Assembly (NCBI RefSeq): GCF_910591885.1
Contig: NW_025963549.1
Location: forward strand, 2,542,001-2,606,000
DNA: 64,000 nucleotides
Source: Bombus terrestris
Lineage: Eukaryota; Arthropoda; Insecta; Hymenoptera; Apidae
Direction of reading: 5' to 3'
Shown here in pieces: positions 32,690-45,502 of the stretch (positions are counted from its first letter, which is position 1; each line of letters opens with the position of its first letter). Both the position numbers and the translations under genes were made by a program. The notes beneath the pieces were generated by a model that saw only the letters and a list, made by a program, of their open reading frames with translations, did not search any database and was not told the origin of the DNA.

Positions 32690-33706
32690 CGTATCATCGC
32701 TGCAATTGCAGATTTGTCGTCGATTAGGTGCGAGATATACTCCTCATTGGCTGCCAAATACAGCGCACTTCAGCTGGCTCGAGCTACTATATCATCTCTG
32801 GTCCTTGACATATCAAGCGTAATTGTAGTTTTGCATATTCAGGTTAAAATATTCAAATGAATGTATCTCCGTTTCTATAGCGCAAATGGCTGCAATGCGA
32901 TGCCCGTTATATTTCATATCCCATGTCATAACCAGCGCACATCAGCAAGTTTGCGGTCAACTCTGGTCTCTGTCAAACACAGCGTAATTGCTGTTGCGCA
33001 TATTCAGGCTTACATATTCACAAAAACGTATCTCCGCTTCTATTGCATATATTTCGACTATAAATAGCGCGTTACACGTCATATTTGCACTCAGATACAC
33101 CGCACATTAGCTGGTTACAGCTATATCAGATCTGGTCCTTGAAACATCCATCGCAATTGTAGAATTGCGTTTGCATTCGTAGATATTCAAATCATGGTAT
33201 GTCCGTTTCTACGGAACATTTTCGGAAAATTCGACGCGCGTTATATGTCACATTTGCTGTCATGTGCACTGCATGTCAGCTGGTTTGCGCTATGTCAACT
33301 CTGGTCCCTGTCAAATCCAGCGTAATTGTTGTTTTGCATATTCAGGTTAAAATATTCAAATGAATGTATCTCCGTTTTTATTGCACACATGGCTACAATT
33401 CAATGTCCGTTACATTTCACATCTGATGTCATATGCACCACACATCAGCAGGTTTGTACTATGTCAACTCCGGGCTCTGTCAAATCCAGCGAAATTGCTG
33501 TTTTGCATATTCATGCTTAACTATTGAAATCACCGTATAGCCGTTTGCATTGCAAATATGACGACAGCACGAAGCGCGTTATACTCCATATTCGCTGCCA
33601 AATACAGTGCATATTATCTGGTTTGAGTTATGTAACGTGTGGACCCAGCGAACCTCAGCGCATTTGGACTTTTGCATATTCAGGCTTAAATATTCAAGTC
33701 AACATA
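32690..33706 (+). repeat. 168-bp satellite, forward array of about six monomers
   Basis: Begins after about 80 bp of unassigned sequence following the F-box gene. Monomer landmarks repeat at about 165-175 bp. Cut on the right by an LTR-like piece. Confidence 0.85.
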
Positions 33707-34075
33707 TTGTAGTATCGTGAGGAAAAAGCCTCATTAGAAATCGATCAAAACAATGTCGTCTGTCCTTCGGTTGTTACTTTACATCGGGGAGAAAGCCTAT
33801 ATGACTAAAGTCACCTCGTACTTGCTGAGCGTTAACAGAATGGGCTTAGAGAGTTGGAAAAACTAACGCTAATGGTAGGGGACGATTTAACTTTAAAGAT
33901 TGGCTGATCGAGAAGCGTTGAGCGGTTGATCGAGAAATAAGAGTGAGTCGAGAGGTCAGAGTTAATCGAGCAGTCGACGAGTAGAGTTGTTAGCGCTGTC
34001 GAGTTGCGAGAGGTGTTAGCGTTGTTGAGAGTGGAGTTGTTAGCGTTGCCGCTGGTGAGAGGTGTTAGCGCTTTC
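33707..34075. mobile_element. LTR-like insert with minisatellite tail
   Basis: It begins TGTAGTATCGTGAGG, resembling the tip of the gypsy LTR but different afterwards, and breaks the satellite. The second half is an imperfect repeat of GAG(A)GGTGTTAGCG-type units (about 33,980-34,070). No terminal partner was found, so it may be a truncated LTR of another family. Confidence 0.4.
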
Positions 34076-37000
34076 CATTTTCAGGATTAAATATTCAAAT
34101 CAAGCTATTTCCGGTTCCGTTGCAGATATGTCCACAATTGGAGATAGCGTCGTACTGCCAAATGTATTACTCATCAGCTGGTTTGCGCTATGTCGATTCT
34201 GACCATTGTTAAAGCCAGCGCAATTGCAATTTTGGATACTCATGCACGAATAATCAAATCAACGTATCTCCGTTATTGTGGCAGATATGTCGAGAATTCG
34301 ATGTGACTTGTACCCCACATTTCTTGCCAAATGCACCGCACACCAGCCTGTTTCCGTTATGTCCTCTCTGGTTTCAGTCAATGCCGGCACGATTGTAGTT
34401 TCGCATATTCATGCCTAAATGTTCAAATAAACCTATACAGCGCATATCTGCCAGTTTGCGCAATGTCAATTCTGGACCGTGTCAAATCCAGCGAATATGC
34501 AGTTTTGCACATTTAAGCTTTAATATTCAAATCTACGTATCTCTGTTTCTAATGCAGATATGACGATGAATTTATGTGTGTTATACTCCACATTGGCTCC
34601 CAAATTTAGCACACATCGGAGGGTTTGTGCTATGTCATCTGTGTATCCTGAGAAATCCAATGTAATTGCAGTTCTGCTTACATAGGCTGAATCCTCCATT
34701 GGAAAACATTGCGCTGTTATTAGCTGTATACATATTATGTATGTCGGAAATACGATGCACGCTACACTCCACATTTGCTGCCAGATACAGTGAACACAAT
34801 CCGGTTTGAGCTATGCAAAATCTAGACCTAGCCAGATCCAGCGTATTTTCAGTTTTGTATATTCAGTATTATGCATTCAAACCGACGTATCTCCGCATCT
34901 GTTGCTGATGTGCCGACAATTCGATACGCGTTATACTCCACATTTGCTGCCGAATACAGTGCGCATTAACTGGTTTGCGCTGTGTCAACTCTGGACCTTG
35001 TACATGCAGCGTAATTGCTGTTTTACATATTCGGTCTCAGATATTTGAGTCAACTTTTCTCCTCTTTCATAGCACACATGCTGAGAACTCGATGCATCTT
35101 ATACTCCACAGTTGCTGTCAAATACAGCCCACATCAGCTGCTTTGAGCTATGTCATCTCTGGTCTCCGATAAATCCAACGTAGTTTCGGCTTTGCATATT
35201 CAGGCTGAAACATTCTAATCAACGTATCTCCGCTTCCGTTGCAGATATGCCGACAACGTAAAGCGTGTTATACGCCAAAATTGTTGCCAAATACAGCACA
35301 CATCAGCCGCTTTGGGCTATGTCGATTCTGGACCCTGTGAAGTGCAGCGTAATTGTAGTTTTGCATACTCAGGAATAAACGTTCAGATCAATGTGTCTCC
35401 GCCTCTATAGCATATGTGCCGACATACACTCCATATTTGCTGCCAAATACAGCGCACATTAGTGGGCTGGCGCTATATCAACTCTGGCCCGTGTCAAACC
35501 TGCGTAATTGCAGTTTTGCAAATTCGTGCATAAATATTCAAATCAACGTATCTACGATTCTGTTACAGATATGCCGACAATTCGACTCAGGTTATACTTT
35601 ACATTTGCTGCCAATACAGTGCACATCATTCGATTTAAACTATGTCATCTCCGATCACCGACAAATCCAGCGTAATTGCAGTTTTTCATATACATTATTA
35701 TATATTGAAATCCACGCATCTCCGTTACTGTTGGAAATGTGTCGACAATACGATTTGCCTTGTATTCCACATTTCTTGCAAATTAAACCAATATCATCCA
35801 ATTAGCGCTATGTCCACTCTGGTCCGGTCAAACCCAACGCAACTGCAGTTTTGCATCATCAAACCTAAATATTCAAATCAACGAATCTCCGTTTCGATTG
35901 CAGATATGTGGAAAATTCGATGCGCTTTATACTCCGTAATTGCTACTAAATACAGTTCACATCATCTGGTTTGCGCTATGTCAAATCCGGACCCTGAGAA
36001 ATCAAGCGTAAATGCAGTAATGCATGATCAGGGTTCAATATTCAGATCGACGTGACTCAGTTTCTGTTGCATATATGTCGACAAAACGGTGCGCGTTATA
36101 TTCCACATCGACTGCCATACACTGGGCGCTTCATCTGGTTTAAGCCATGTTAAATACGGAACGAGTCAAATCCAGCGTATTTGTAGTTTTGCACATTCAA
36201 GCCTAATATTCAAGTGAATGTATCTCCGTTTTCATAGTAAGTATGTTCACAATAGGATGCATGTTATACTCCACATTTGCTGCCAAATACAGCACACATC
36301 AGACAGTTTGCACATTGTCAAGACTGGACTCGGTGAAATCCAAGTGACTGCAGTTTTGGATATTAATGCTTACATATTCGAATCAAGGTATCTCCGCTTG
36401 TTTTGCAGAAACATTGTCCATACGATGCGCGTTATATTCCACATCTGATGCCAAATCAGCCGGTTTGTGCTATGCCAACTCTGGACCCTGTAGAATCTAG
36501 CAGAATTGCAGTTTTTGCTATTAATGCTTAAATATTGCTTTCAAAGTCTCTCCGCTTGTTTTGCACATATGTCGACAATGCGACACGCCTTATACTCTAC
36601 ATTTGCTACAGTTACATTACTCATCAGCTTGTTTGAGCTATGTCAACTCTGGTCTCTGCCAAAACCTGCCAAAATGCAATTTTGCATGTTCAGGAATAAA
36701 TATTCAGATCAACGTGACTACATTTCGATTGCAGGTATGTAAACAGTTCGATGCGCGTTACATTCCACATTGACTGCCATACGCAGAGCGCTTCATCTGG
36801 TTTAAGCCGTGTTAAATCCGGACCGAGTCAAATCCAGCGTATTTGTAGTTTTGCATATTCAAGCCTAGTTATTCAAGTGAAAGTATCTCCGTATCCATTG
36901 TAGGTATGTCGACAATAGGATGCACGTAATGCTGTACATTTGCTGCCAAATACAGCATACTCCAGCCGGTTTGCTCTATGTCATCTATGACATCCCCGGC

Positions 37001-37195
37001 CGTGTCAAATACGGCGACATTGCAGATTTCCATATTCAGAATCAAATGGTCAAATCCCCGTACTTCCTTTGCTTTTGCAGACATGCCGAGTATTCGATGT
37101 GCCCGGTACTCCAGATTTCTTGCCCAATTCAGCGCACACTAGACAATTGGCGCTATGTCCGCACTGATCCCTGTCAAATCGAGCGTATCAGGTCT
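34076..37195 (+). repeat. 168-bp satellite, longest forward array (about 18 monomers)
   Basis: Landmark spacings read from the sequence are mostly 167-169 bp, with a few of 156-157 and one of 173. It carries the unoccupied target of the copia element (GGAAT at 36,693-36,697). Segments of it match 16,385-18,826 and 9,553-11,100 closely. Confidence 0.92.
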
Positions 37196-38460
37196 ATAAA
37201 TATGAAACCGGAATTTGCCTATAGATGGCCCTAGCTCATAGTGTAGTTATCACTATACTATGTCATTGATGCCAAAAGTCGTTGTTGTCATCTCACGAAC
37301 ATTTTCGACTGAGAACAGTACAATGATTCTGGCAATGATTCTTTGGAAGAAATTGCACACTTCATCCTATAGACATACCGGACGATACAAGGGCTGGTCG
37401 TCCCTTCTTCCGAAGCAATACCAGCCTAGCCGTGCGCCATATCCGAGGGTTGGCACCCTCCTTCGAACACGATGTAAATAGGTGTCGCAGTCTAGGTGCC
37501 ATGACCCGCATCATCTCCCCTCATACCCGTCGCGGGACTCCTTCAGGGCCAGGCCCTACTTGGCGGGAGGCTATCATCCTCGCCTCGCCCATCACCTCCC
37601 CGTGTGCATATACGCCGACGCAGCGTCATACTAGCTTTTGCGATGGCGTGAACGATATTGAAATATGTAACCAAACCTAGTAGCACTGTAAATTACTTTC
37701 CTACAGTACTTCAGCTTATTATATTTTTTAGATAGTTCATAAGTACTTATTCATGAGCACAAACTATAATAATTTGTTGCGGCATATGAGCCAGAGGGAA
37801 ATTCAAATCCTATTGTTACTTTGCCTCGGAGTATCAGGATCGTAAGGATACAAGTAAATACACTCGGAGCATAAAAATGTTGCCGCTACTTCGAACAAAG
37901 ACGATTTTGAATCTTCCGACTTCTGCCCCGACCAGTATAAATAAACCGAGGCAACCCAAAGAGTAAAGTATCTTCGAATACCTACGAGTATCAACGAACG
38001 ATCTGCTCAATTTCGTGACGAACATTTATGGAATATTTTTACACATTGTATCTACGACTCAGGGCCCATAGGCTGTACCTTACTTTATTATTTTAAGTAA
38101 ATTCGACGATTACGACGACAATCGATAACCTCAAATAAGTCTGACGGTCAAACTTCCCATATACCGTGTCCTCTACATATTTCATTATAAAAGACCTGAG
38201 TCAAATATTGATGTTTTTGACCGTCAGATGTATTTGAGTTAAGACTACCTATACTAGTCGCCGGGGGGGGGGGGGTGAAAGAATTCATATTAGCCTACCT
38301 GACGACAATAGCTGGTGGCGGTGACATTGTTTTTATATTAATTGTAGCTCAGCGGTCTAGGTACTTCGAGGCAACAACGACGTAATTTGCTTTGTCCTAT
38401 GACTCATGTACCGCTACACTTCTATTTCTATAGAAATGTAATGCTAAGTACTAAAATATA
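37196..38460. other. Duplicate of the 11.1-12.4 kb segment
   Basis: Nearly identical to 11,101-12,366, including the hairpin (38,130-38,238) and the G run (13 G at 38,263-38,275). No gene was recognised. Confidence 0.55.
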
Positions 38461-41005
38461 TCACAAGTATTTCATATTTGAAATAACAGTCAAATTAACG
38501 GAATTAGTCTGTTTGACATCTATGCGGTTCAAGTCTTGTACGAATATATGTACAGCCTGCAGTTTTAATATTCTAAGCGCGTATTGTATGCCGGACACTT
38601 ATCTTTAATAAATTTTGCAAATCTGTTTATAGTAAGTGATGAATCATTAGGCCAATGACAAATAAGGCGACCATTAAAAGATTTAACGAAACTTGCTTCT
38701 GCTGAACTTGGTCTATGAAGGTCGAATAGCTTCTCGTTTGTTTTTCAATTAAAGACATACTTTATGGAATGTGTTTTACTGACATACCGATTCCAAGGAT
38801 TTCCAGTTCTTCTTAAAAATATTACACTCTGTTGTGTGAAATATAATTTGTCCTTATTATAACCATTAACATCTAATGTCCTTTCTGGAAGTTCGTATAC
38901 TAAGGCATCGGAATTATTTTTCATTTTACGCTGCGTTACTCGCAACTTTTCACAGATATATGTACCAACTGGAAGTAGTTCTTTGGCACGTATTCGAGTA
39001 TAGTTATTTCCTGCTGGTTTCCACAAAGCTTCACAGAACAACGTCGCTTCCTCGTTCCTTTAAAGAACAGTCATACATTAGTATCACATGAACGTACTCC
39101 TTGAAAAAACATTTCATTACTGGAAATCTAAAAGATTATTATTGAACTCAATAAGATTCAGTTGCTTACATGCTCCTCAAATATTTTTTGCTAATGTCCA
39201 CTCCTCCTAAGTAGAATGCATCTATAATATGCAATGCAAGTACTTTTTGCTGATATATAAACTCCTTAGTCATTTCATATACAACCTCTGCGTTTACAAG
39301 TGTATTTGGTGGTAATTCTATGCCAATGTCATCGACACTAACCCAAGAATTCTTTGTACATGTATATACGTTGCTCCTTCCCACGCCCATATAAAATGTA
39401 GCGTGCTTCTTATCATCATCAGACCATGGCTTTGTACCACATGGCATATAAAACCAGTCATATAGTGATAAAAATGCATTTTCAATGTTAAATTCCATCA
39501 ATTGTGCTGGATTAATAGTAAGAAATGACGTATCTTTCAAAAGAGTATTCAATTTGTCTTTGGTTTCATGTGTCTTGGGATTGTCCTAGTTTCATCTGGA
39601 AGTTTCCAATACTCTAGATATTGTTTGCGCATATCAGCTTGTTTTGTCTCAACAAGAGTATTATCCGCATAAAATGCTGCAATTTTACACAGGTCGATTA
39701 TTTGTTTTCCGGCCAAATCTTTGTTAGAAGCACGTAGATATTGAACAAATTGTTTCTCTCTTTTTAATTCATTATATGATACAAGTTGTAAAACGTCGTC
39801 ATTTACACCACCTTTTAAAAGCACACGATTAACATGCTTCAGATATTCATCAACATCTTGTACCCCAGATCGTTTCTTCTTACATATTAAGTAACGTTCT
39901 GAATTTCCTGGTCTAGAAGAGTTTGGTTTAAAAATAAAAACTTCTTCAAAGCAGCGATACATTAAATAAACTAAACCAGCACTAAAGGGTGTAAAAAGCT
40001 TGAATAATTAAGTCACAAAATCGCCACCCTCTCTTTCAACCATCAATGCTATTAAACATCGACAAAGATACAGTTGTTTTGAAAGAATTTCTTGTACATT
40101 TTCTTGTCGTTCTGCTGAGAATCCTCAATCAAACATCACAAAATGTACTCCTTTGCCATGGGTATGCTGCATTATAATATTTGTAAATGCCTCTTCATTA
40201 TCTGGGTCAAAGACATCATCACTTTCCTTTGGTCCGTAGTATGGATGAAATGTTTCACAAGGACCCGCATAAAAGTCTTCTAATTTGAAATCATGTTCAT
40301 TTTCTAAAGTAAGAGCAAATCCTTTAGCACGTCATTTCTTTCGCCATAGAATATGTTCACTAAAACCTCTTGCTCCGGCACATACATCTGCAAAGTATAG
40401 CAGCCCATTCTCCCTCAAACCTTTTGGGTTAGTAAACATAAAGTTACATGCTCTATCTGTATTCGCCATTTTAACAGTAGCACGATTTTAAAAAAGTGTT
40501 AAAAAAAGTTTTCGCATTGATAACAGTTTTCACTATATCTTCACAACAGAAATCAATTTCATCATCTGTGGTCAACTTTTCATATCACCATTTCATATCT
40601 TTTACACACTTTATAACTTCCTCTGCAGGATGCCATTTAAGACCTGAAGCTTCATGTCCAGGAACATGATGTCCAAAGCCTCTGCAACCATGCTGTCTAG
40701 GTGCTTGAACTGGCTCTAAACGACCTTGTTCACTATTTCCGAGGCCGTAACCGCCTTATATCCCATCATTCGCATCATCCTTTTGCCGTTATCGAGGAGA
40801 TTGTTTGACTCTTGTGTTATTACTTGTATTCTTCTATTGTCAACTACCTTTTCATCAATATCCTCCTCGTCAGATTCACTTGAACATCTGCGAATTTTTT
40901 GTCGTTTACTATGATTATAAGTATCTCTTTCACAGTTCTTCCTTTTTGTCCTAGTTTCCAATTCTTCTTGCATGGTATGTTGATGCATCAGTCGCATAAC
41001 AATTC
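38461..41005 (-). pseudogene. CMTR1: CMTR1 pseudogene, copy 2
   Basis: Same order of parts as copy 1: G-patch, methyltransferase fold (FADVCAGA.GF, KLEDFYAGP, ERYLICKKKR) and C-terminal region. It shares the G-patch frameshift and the Trp-to-TGA and MFD-TGA stops. It adds private changes: the MFRCFEE-type region starts at 39,962 because of a TAA-like break near 40,010, and the donor site reads ATGTAAG. The same LTR junction lies at 41,005/41,006. Confidence 0.9.
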
Positions 41006-41250
41006 TGCTAGGAACATGATACATTTACACTGTACATGTGAATGTGTGTATAAGCGTCAGAGGACGTCCAGGCCTTAGTTGGGACAAAAGACAAGAGTCA
41101 GGCGTTAGAAGTATCTGGAGGAGCCGGTTGACAACAAGCGTGCGTGCTAGTAGCATTTCGAGGTCTTTAGAGTATAAGATATATGTACAACAGTTGTGTG
41201 CTAAATAAAGGGAATTATTTGTATTTCCGAATCCATTCTATATCTTTTCA
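41006..41250 (+). mobile_element. Hybrid copia solo LTR at an inversion junction
   Basis: 245 bp. It starts TGCTAGGAAC like the 5' LTR of the CMTR1-side insertion and ends TATCTTTTCA like the element inserted in the satellite. The left flank AATTC belongs to the CMTR1 insertion site. The right flank ATTCC is the reverse complement of the GGAAT duplication of the 18,827 element. The middle resembles the 3' LTR at 15,991. Confidence 0.85.
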
Positions 41251-42307
41251 ATTCCTGAACATGCAAAATTGCATTTTGGCAGGTTTTGGCAGAGACCAGA
41301 GTTGACATAGCTCAAACAAACTGATGAGTAATGTAACGGTAGCAAATGTAGAGTATAAGGCGTATCGAATTGTCGACATATGTGCAAAACAAGCGGAGAG
41401 ACTTTGAAAGCAATATTTAAGCATTAATAGCAAAAACTGCAATTATGCTAGAATTTACAGGGTCCAGAGTTGGCATAGCACAAACCGGCTGATTTGGCAT
41501 CAGATGTGGAATATAAGGCGCATCGTATGGCCAACGTTTCTGCAAAACAGGCGCAGATACCTCGATTCGAATATGCAAGCATTAATATCCAAAACTGCAG
41601 TCACGCTGGATTTCACCGAGTCCAGTCTTGGCCATGTGCAAACTGTCTCATGTGTGCTGTATTTGGCAGCAAATGTGGAGTACAACATGCATCCTATTGT
41701 GAACATACTTACTATGAAAACGGAGATACATTCACTTGAATATTTAGGCTTGAATGTGCAAAACTACAAATACGCTGGATTTGACTCGTTCCGTATTTAA
41801 CATGGCTTAAACCAGATGAAGCGCCCAGTGTATGGCAGTCTGTGTGGAATATAACGCGCACCGTTTTGTCGACATATCTGCAATAGAAACTGAGTCACGT
41901 CGATCTGAATATTGAACCCAAATCATGCATTACTGCATTTACGCTTGATTTCACAGGGTCCGGATTTGACATAGCGCAAACCAGATGATGTGAGCTGTAT
42001 TTAGTAGCAACTACGGAGTATAAAGCGCATCTAATTTTCCACATATCTGTAATCGAAACGGAGATTCGTTAATTTGATTATTTAGGTTTGATAATGCAAA
42101 ACAGCAGTTGCGTTGGGTTTGACCGGACCAGAGTGGACATAGCGCCAATTGGATGATATTGGTTTAATTTGCAAGAAATGTGGAATACGAGGCAAATCGT
42201 ATTGTCGACACATTTCCAACAGTAACGGAGATGCGTGGATTTGAATATATAATAATTTATATGAAAAACTGCAGTTAACAATTACACTGCATATAACAGA
42301 GACCAGA
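41251..42307 (-). repeat. 168-bp satellite, inverted array
   Basis: About six monomers read on the minus strand, matching about 9,580-10,600 in reverse. They start exactly at the unoccupied copia target. Confidence 0.9.
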
Positions 42308-42312
42308 GTCGA

Positions 42313-43244
42313 TGTTCTGCCGCGCAACACATCTGCACTCAATCCCGCGCGGCTTGACAGCTACCGGTCCACGTGCCATCCTTCGAATCCTCCATAGGCC
42401 CAAGGACCCACCATAAAGATGAAATCCTAACTGCATTGTTCGCACATATGGTCTAAGTCAATCTGTTTGTTTCGAAAACACTTTCTAATTCTAGAAGTGT
42501 TGTCGGTCGGTTTTTAGAAAGGTCCTTGGGTTTATTACGCGCTCTTAAGAATTACGGAGAGCGGGTAGTGGCCTGACGAAAAAAGCGGACATCTACCTAA
42601 CGGAAAATCTGAGTTTTACCATAAAAAATGTCGCCTAGGACCCACGTTGGTAGGTGGCTTCTTCCTCCTCTCTTCCTTCCTATCATTAGTCATAACCAAT
42701 CGGCATCGCGGATCATTGCCCTCATTTTCCTAACTAACAATGTAAGAAACGAATCCGCGTTCTTCGTTCAAAGGGCACACCCATACCGAGCTTCGTACTC
42801 ACATCAGAATAAACTTTAGAGTTACATCATCTCTCACGGTGACTAGAGTTCCTGCAATCCCTATAACTCTCACCGTTCCTATATCTCTAAGAGCCTCCTA
42901 TTTCTCTCACAGTATCCAGAAGTCCGACAGCTCCTACAGCTCTCACGGACCTAGAGCTCCTATAGCTCACACTCTCATCTAAGAATAATCCTTCTCTTCG
43001 TTATCTGTATCTTAAGCAACGGCGTTCTTACTCAGTGTGTTGTATAAATCGTTGGAAATACATATATTTTTTATAACTCTGTGACTCCCAGTGTTATACC
43101 ACAACAACTACATCTATTATCCTAAGCGAAATACGGGGATCGAACTATTCGTGGTGTCGATTATTCCAAGCGTAACGGGAATTTACGACTCCCATTGACG
43201 CGTATACAAATGACCGCGTCTCCCCGCGATAGCTCGAAAATACA
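42313..43244 (-). mobile_element. 934-bp-family solo LTR, uninterrupted inverted copy
   Basis: 932 bp between two copies of GTCGA (42,308-42,312 and 43,245-43,249), the reverse complement of the duplication at 24,370. It holds the empty site of the gypsy element (CTAC at 42,593-42,596). It is therefore the same ancient insertion before the gypsy arrived. Confidence 0.88.
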
Positions 43245-43249
43245 GTCGA

Positions 43250-43945
43250 CATAGCGCAAACCGGATAAGTACTGTATTTGGCTATAATTGTGAGGTATAG
43301 CGAGCATCGCATTTGCGACATGTATCCAATAGCAGAGCTGATACGTTGACTTGAACATTTAGGCATGAATATGCAAAACAGCAATTACGCTGAATCTGTC
43401 AGTGACCAGAGAAGACATAAGACAGTAGAGACGATAGAATCGGAAGATGTGCCCTGTGCTCACCAGCGAATCAGGAGCATAACGCTCACCGAATTGTCGT
43501 CATATCTGCCGTAGAAACGAAGATACGTTGCTTTCGATATTCAAGCATGACTATGCTAAACTGCAATTATGGTGTATTTGACAGGGATAAGGGTGAACAA
43601 AACGCTAACCTACTGATGTGCGCTGTATATGACATCAGATGTCAAATATAACGCGCACCGAATTGTCTGTAAGTGTGCCATAGAAACGGAGATTATGTAA
43701 AACTGCAAATACGCAGGGTTCGGCTGGGTCCCGATTTTACTTGCATCAAACGGGATAACGTGCACTGTGTTTGGCAGCAAATTTGGAGTATAACGAGCCT
43801 CTAATTGTAGCCATATGTGAAGTAGAATCGGAGATACGTCGGTTTGAATACTTAATCCTGAATATACGAAACTGCAACTACGCTGGATCTGGCTGGGTCC
43901 TGATTTTACATAGCGTAAACCGTATGATGTCTAAGTTGCACTACA
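43250..43945 (-). repeat. 168-bp satellite, inverted array
   Basis: About four monomers, the inverted counterpart of 23,565-24,369 and of the remnant at 5,994-6,115. Confidence 0.85.
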
Positions 43946-44767
43946 TGTTAGAGAAAGGAGCAATTACTACGTATAAGAAAGACAAAGTCGATTGCTGATG
44001 AGTTCGCACTAGCGAGTGTCTCTACATCACGGCGACGCTGTCGAGGAAAACTATGATGGGTGTGTCTAAGGGCACGAGATCATCGGATTCGTGGAGAAAA
44101 GTGTTCGTTCAGAAAGTGAGGGAAATTGACGTTACTGCTAATTGGTCAATTTCCATGTTGGTGGTTAGAGAAGGGTGCTTACCGTCCTTGGGGAGAGTTG
44201 CCAGTGGGAAGCGTTCGTAGAAGGATAGATTTCTCTTATCTTCCGTAGTTGGTGCGCACGCTATTTGTCTATATGAAATACTTTGTATAATTGAAACTTA
44301 ATATTCGTAGCTGGCCCTCGGCCAGCTAAACATATATTCTGAGGATCCGTCGACATCTGGCAATCATCTTACCCGAAGGGCAAAGTCTGCGTGTGGCGAG
44401 CCATGGGACAGAAATCGTTGAAATTTTTACCGTCGTGCCCCGTCCCAAGTATTTCTTATAATGAGAGCTATAAAGTTACTTCATGCCTTTCTTAGGCAAT
44501 ACGTTCATGCCTTGACCGCGACTACTTTCGGCGACTGGTTGTCGCCTCGAGCCCGAGCTCACTATTATAAATCTCGAATAAGTACAGCCGAATCGAATGA
44601 CAACAGTTTCTTAGGTTATGGTGAAATCTGGATTACAGCACTAAGGGGTCCTCCCAACGCTCCAAAGTGGAGGCTCCGGTGTTCTCTCATCTCCGATATA
44701 TTTATAACTGTTGTGTGCTAAATAAAGGAAATTATTTGTATTTCCGACTCCCTCATATATCTTTACA
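43946..44767 (+). mobile_element. 822-bp composite LTR, inverted copy
   Basis: Starts TGTTAGAGAAAGGAGC and ends ATATCTTTACA. Near-identical to 5,172-5,993 in reverse. The R-U5 end (GCTAAATAAAGGAAATTATT) is shared with the 245-bp copia LTR; the U3 is not. Confidence 0.6.
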
Positions 44768-45390
44768 AATAGCACAAACGGGCTAATGTGTGCTCCAGTT
44801 GGCAGCCAATGTAGAGTCTAACACGCATCAATTCACCGTCATATCTGCATTAGAAACAGAGATACATTGATTTGAATATTTAAGCCTGAATATGCAAATC
44901 TGCAACTACACAGAATTTGGTCGGATCCAGAGTTAACATGGCACAAACTAGCTGATTTGGCAGCATATGTGGAGTATTCTGCGCATCGAATAGGCGACAT
45001 AAAAACCAAGATACGTTCATTTGAATATGTAATATTTGAATATTTCGCCTGAAAATGCATAATTGCAAATACGCTGAGTTTGGCTGCGCCCACACGTTAA
45101 ATAACTCAAACCAGATAATATGCATTGTGTTTGGCAGCAAAAGTGGGGTATATCGCGCATCGAATTGTCGGCATATCTGCAATGCAAACGGCGATACGGT
45201 GATTTGAATGATTAATCATGAATATGTAAAGCAGCAATTTCGCTAGGTTTGACAGAGACCGGAGTTGACTTGGTACAAACCACCAGATGTGTGGTGCACA
45301 TGACATCGGATGTATAATTCAACGAGCATCGCTTTGTCGCCATATGTGCAATAGAAACGGAGATACATTCATTTGAATATGTTAACACTG
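44768..45390 (-). repeat. 168-bp satellite, inverted array
   Basis: About 3.5 monomers, inverted counterpart of 4,556-5,171. The left end of the 10.5-kb tandem duplication (45,157) lies inside this array. Confidence 0.85.
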
Positions 45391-45408
45391 CCGTCTCAGT
45401 AAAACCAT

Positions 45409-45414
45409 TTTATT
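45409..45414 (-). terminator. Poly(A) signal of F-box copy 3
   Basis: TTTATT on the plus strand, AATAAA in transcript sense, about 89 bp after the stop. Confidence 0.6.
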
Positions 45415-45502
45415 TCAAGCTTCACGCTACAGTTCTGAATCCGGACAAGACCGTTTCAAGTTCTCGCAAGAGCAAGCAGTCAAATTAAGGTACTTACACG
45501 AG

